Shown: one piece after another, positions 6,864-7,168 of the stretch
How positions within the stretch are numbered: the stretch's first letter is position 1
Layout: each line of letters begins with the position of its first letter
NCBI GenBank assembly: GCA_015488125.1
Contig: WFOJ01000143.1
Span: 1-7,168, forward strand
Direction: 5' to 3'
Source of the DNA: Mariprofundaceae bacterium
GTDB lineage: Bacteria > Pseudomonadota > Zetaproteobacteria > Mariprofundales > Mariprofundaceae
DNA: 7,168 nucleotides
Made by a program: the position numbers and the translations under genes
The notes under the pieces: generated by a model
Told to the model about the DNA's origin: nothing
The model's database searches: none
The model's input: the letters and a program-made list of their open reading frames with translations, nothing else

Positions 6864-6889
6864 CTGTCCAAAGAGGGGGAACCACTTCA
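6864..6889 (-). repeat. Terminal inverted repeat of the IS3-family element (end upstream of orfA)
   Basis: Read on the minus strand, it starts TGAAGTGGTTCCCCC and ends TTTGGACAG, partner of 6537-6563. It lies about 60 bases upstream of the orfA start, the usual distance for an IS3-type leader. Confidence 0.8.
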
Positions 6890-6897
6890 GTGTGCGC

Positions 6898-7168
6898 CTA
6901 TACGGATTGCTGCCAGGCCCGCATGGCCAGTAACAGGGATTCATGACGATCTGCATGGCTAACTTCAATACCTGCCTGTTGCAGACACATGGCTGCAACT
7001 TCGCCCAGTGGCCGAGGCTGTTGCTTACGTTGTTGCTGAACGAAACGCCATGCCCTGAGACCATCAAACCAGGTAAAGAAATGCTTGCAGAATGAGGCTT
7101 CATGACGGGCATTGCGACGCATGCCTTCGCTGGCTTTGGCCATCCCCTGCTGTTGCAGAAATGTTGCC
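6898..7168 (-). CDS. C-terminal part of an unrecognised protein (enters from the right edge)
   Basis: The frame is open from the window edge to a TAG at 6900-6898, giving about 89 residues. Met codons at 7143 and 7122 are internal candidates without clear ribosome sites, so the real start probably lies outside. The segment is polar and Gln/Arg-rich, with an aromatic patch HEASFCKHFFTWFDGLRAWRF and a helical tail ending LLLAMRAWQQSV. No transmembrane helix or known catalytic motif is visible. I do not recognise the family. It is convergent with the kinase gene, with only the IS remnant between them. Confidence 0.6.
   Translation of the reverse strand, partial: ATFLQQQGMAKASEGMRRNARHEASFCKHFFTWFDGLRAWRFVQQQRKQQPRPLGEVAAMCLQQAGIEVSHADRHESLLLAMRAWQQSV

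Larger units (their letters stand above)
6537..6889 (-). mobile_element. Internally deleted IS3-family element (353 bp, MITE-like remnant)
   Basis: The region is bounded by related terminal inverted repeats (6537-6563 and 6864-6889), both beginning TGAA with a TGGTyCCCC core and ending ACAG inward. Inside, on the minus strand, are an orfA start with its ribosome site and the first part of an IS3-type OrfA; the remainder of orfA and essentially all of orfB are absent. The element is about a quarter of the usual 1.2-1.5 kb length. No matching target duplication is evident: the left flank reads ACTGA and the right flank GTGTG. It cannot encode its own transposase but might be mobilised by a full-length relative elsewhere in the genome. 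Confidence 0.8.

Noticed and set aside
1..7168. CRISPR arrays, tRNA or rRNA genes
   Set aside because: No regularly spaced direct repeats and no tRNA- or rRNA-like sequence were seen on either strand.

Overview
The window looks like chromosomal DNA from a ubiquinone-making proteobacterium. It carries a canonical UbiA prenyltransferase, an RNase R of gram-negative type and a soluble PAS hybrid histidine kinase. The sequence alone does not let me place it in a class. Base composition is near balanced; hand-counted 60-base rows give about 40-47% GC in the small toxin-antitoxin region against about 58% in one rnr row.

Layout. On the minus strand, ubiA (890..33) is followed closely by a ribosome site and start codon of a further gene that runs off the left edge. 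A 363-base divergent intergenic region (891-1253) follows; its right part holds a dense cluster of GGATA/TATCC pentamers. On the plus strand comes a two-gene HepT/MntA-type toxin-antitoxin module: a HEPN protein with an intact RX4HXY motif, overlapped by a minimal nucleotidyltransferase with GSX9DXD. It sits as an insert-like cassette between housekeeping genes. Next is rnr (RNase R), whose Shine-Dalgarno and start codon lie entirely inside a predicted stem. After 87 bases comes a 688-residue cytosolic hybrid sensor kinase (PAS-PAS-HisKA-HATPase-REC), in which the conserved receiver lysine is an arginine.

Directly after the kinase stop codon lies a 353-base IS3-family derivative (6537-6889). 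Both terminal inverted repeats are present, but it keeps only the 5' part of orfA, which is broken by an in-frame TGA, so it is an internally deleted non-autonomous remnant. Eight bases beyond it is the stop codon of a minus-strand gene that enters from the right edge. I do not recognise that gene's product. The element therefore sits exactly between two convergent genes.

How the genes relate: ubiA serves quinone synthesis, rnr serves RNA quality control, the kinase is an orphan signalling protein in line with rnr, and hepT-mntA is most likely an accessory defence or stability module. The less ordinary points are the rnr start-codon hairpin, the pentamer array upstream of hepT, the receiver Lys-to-Arg change and the miniature IS.
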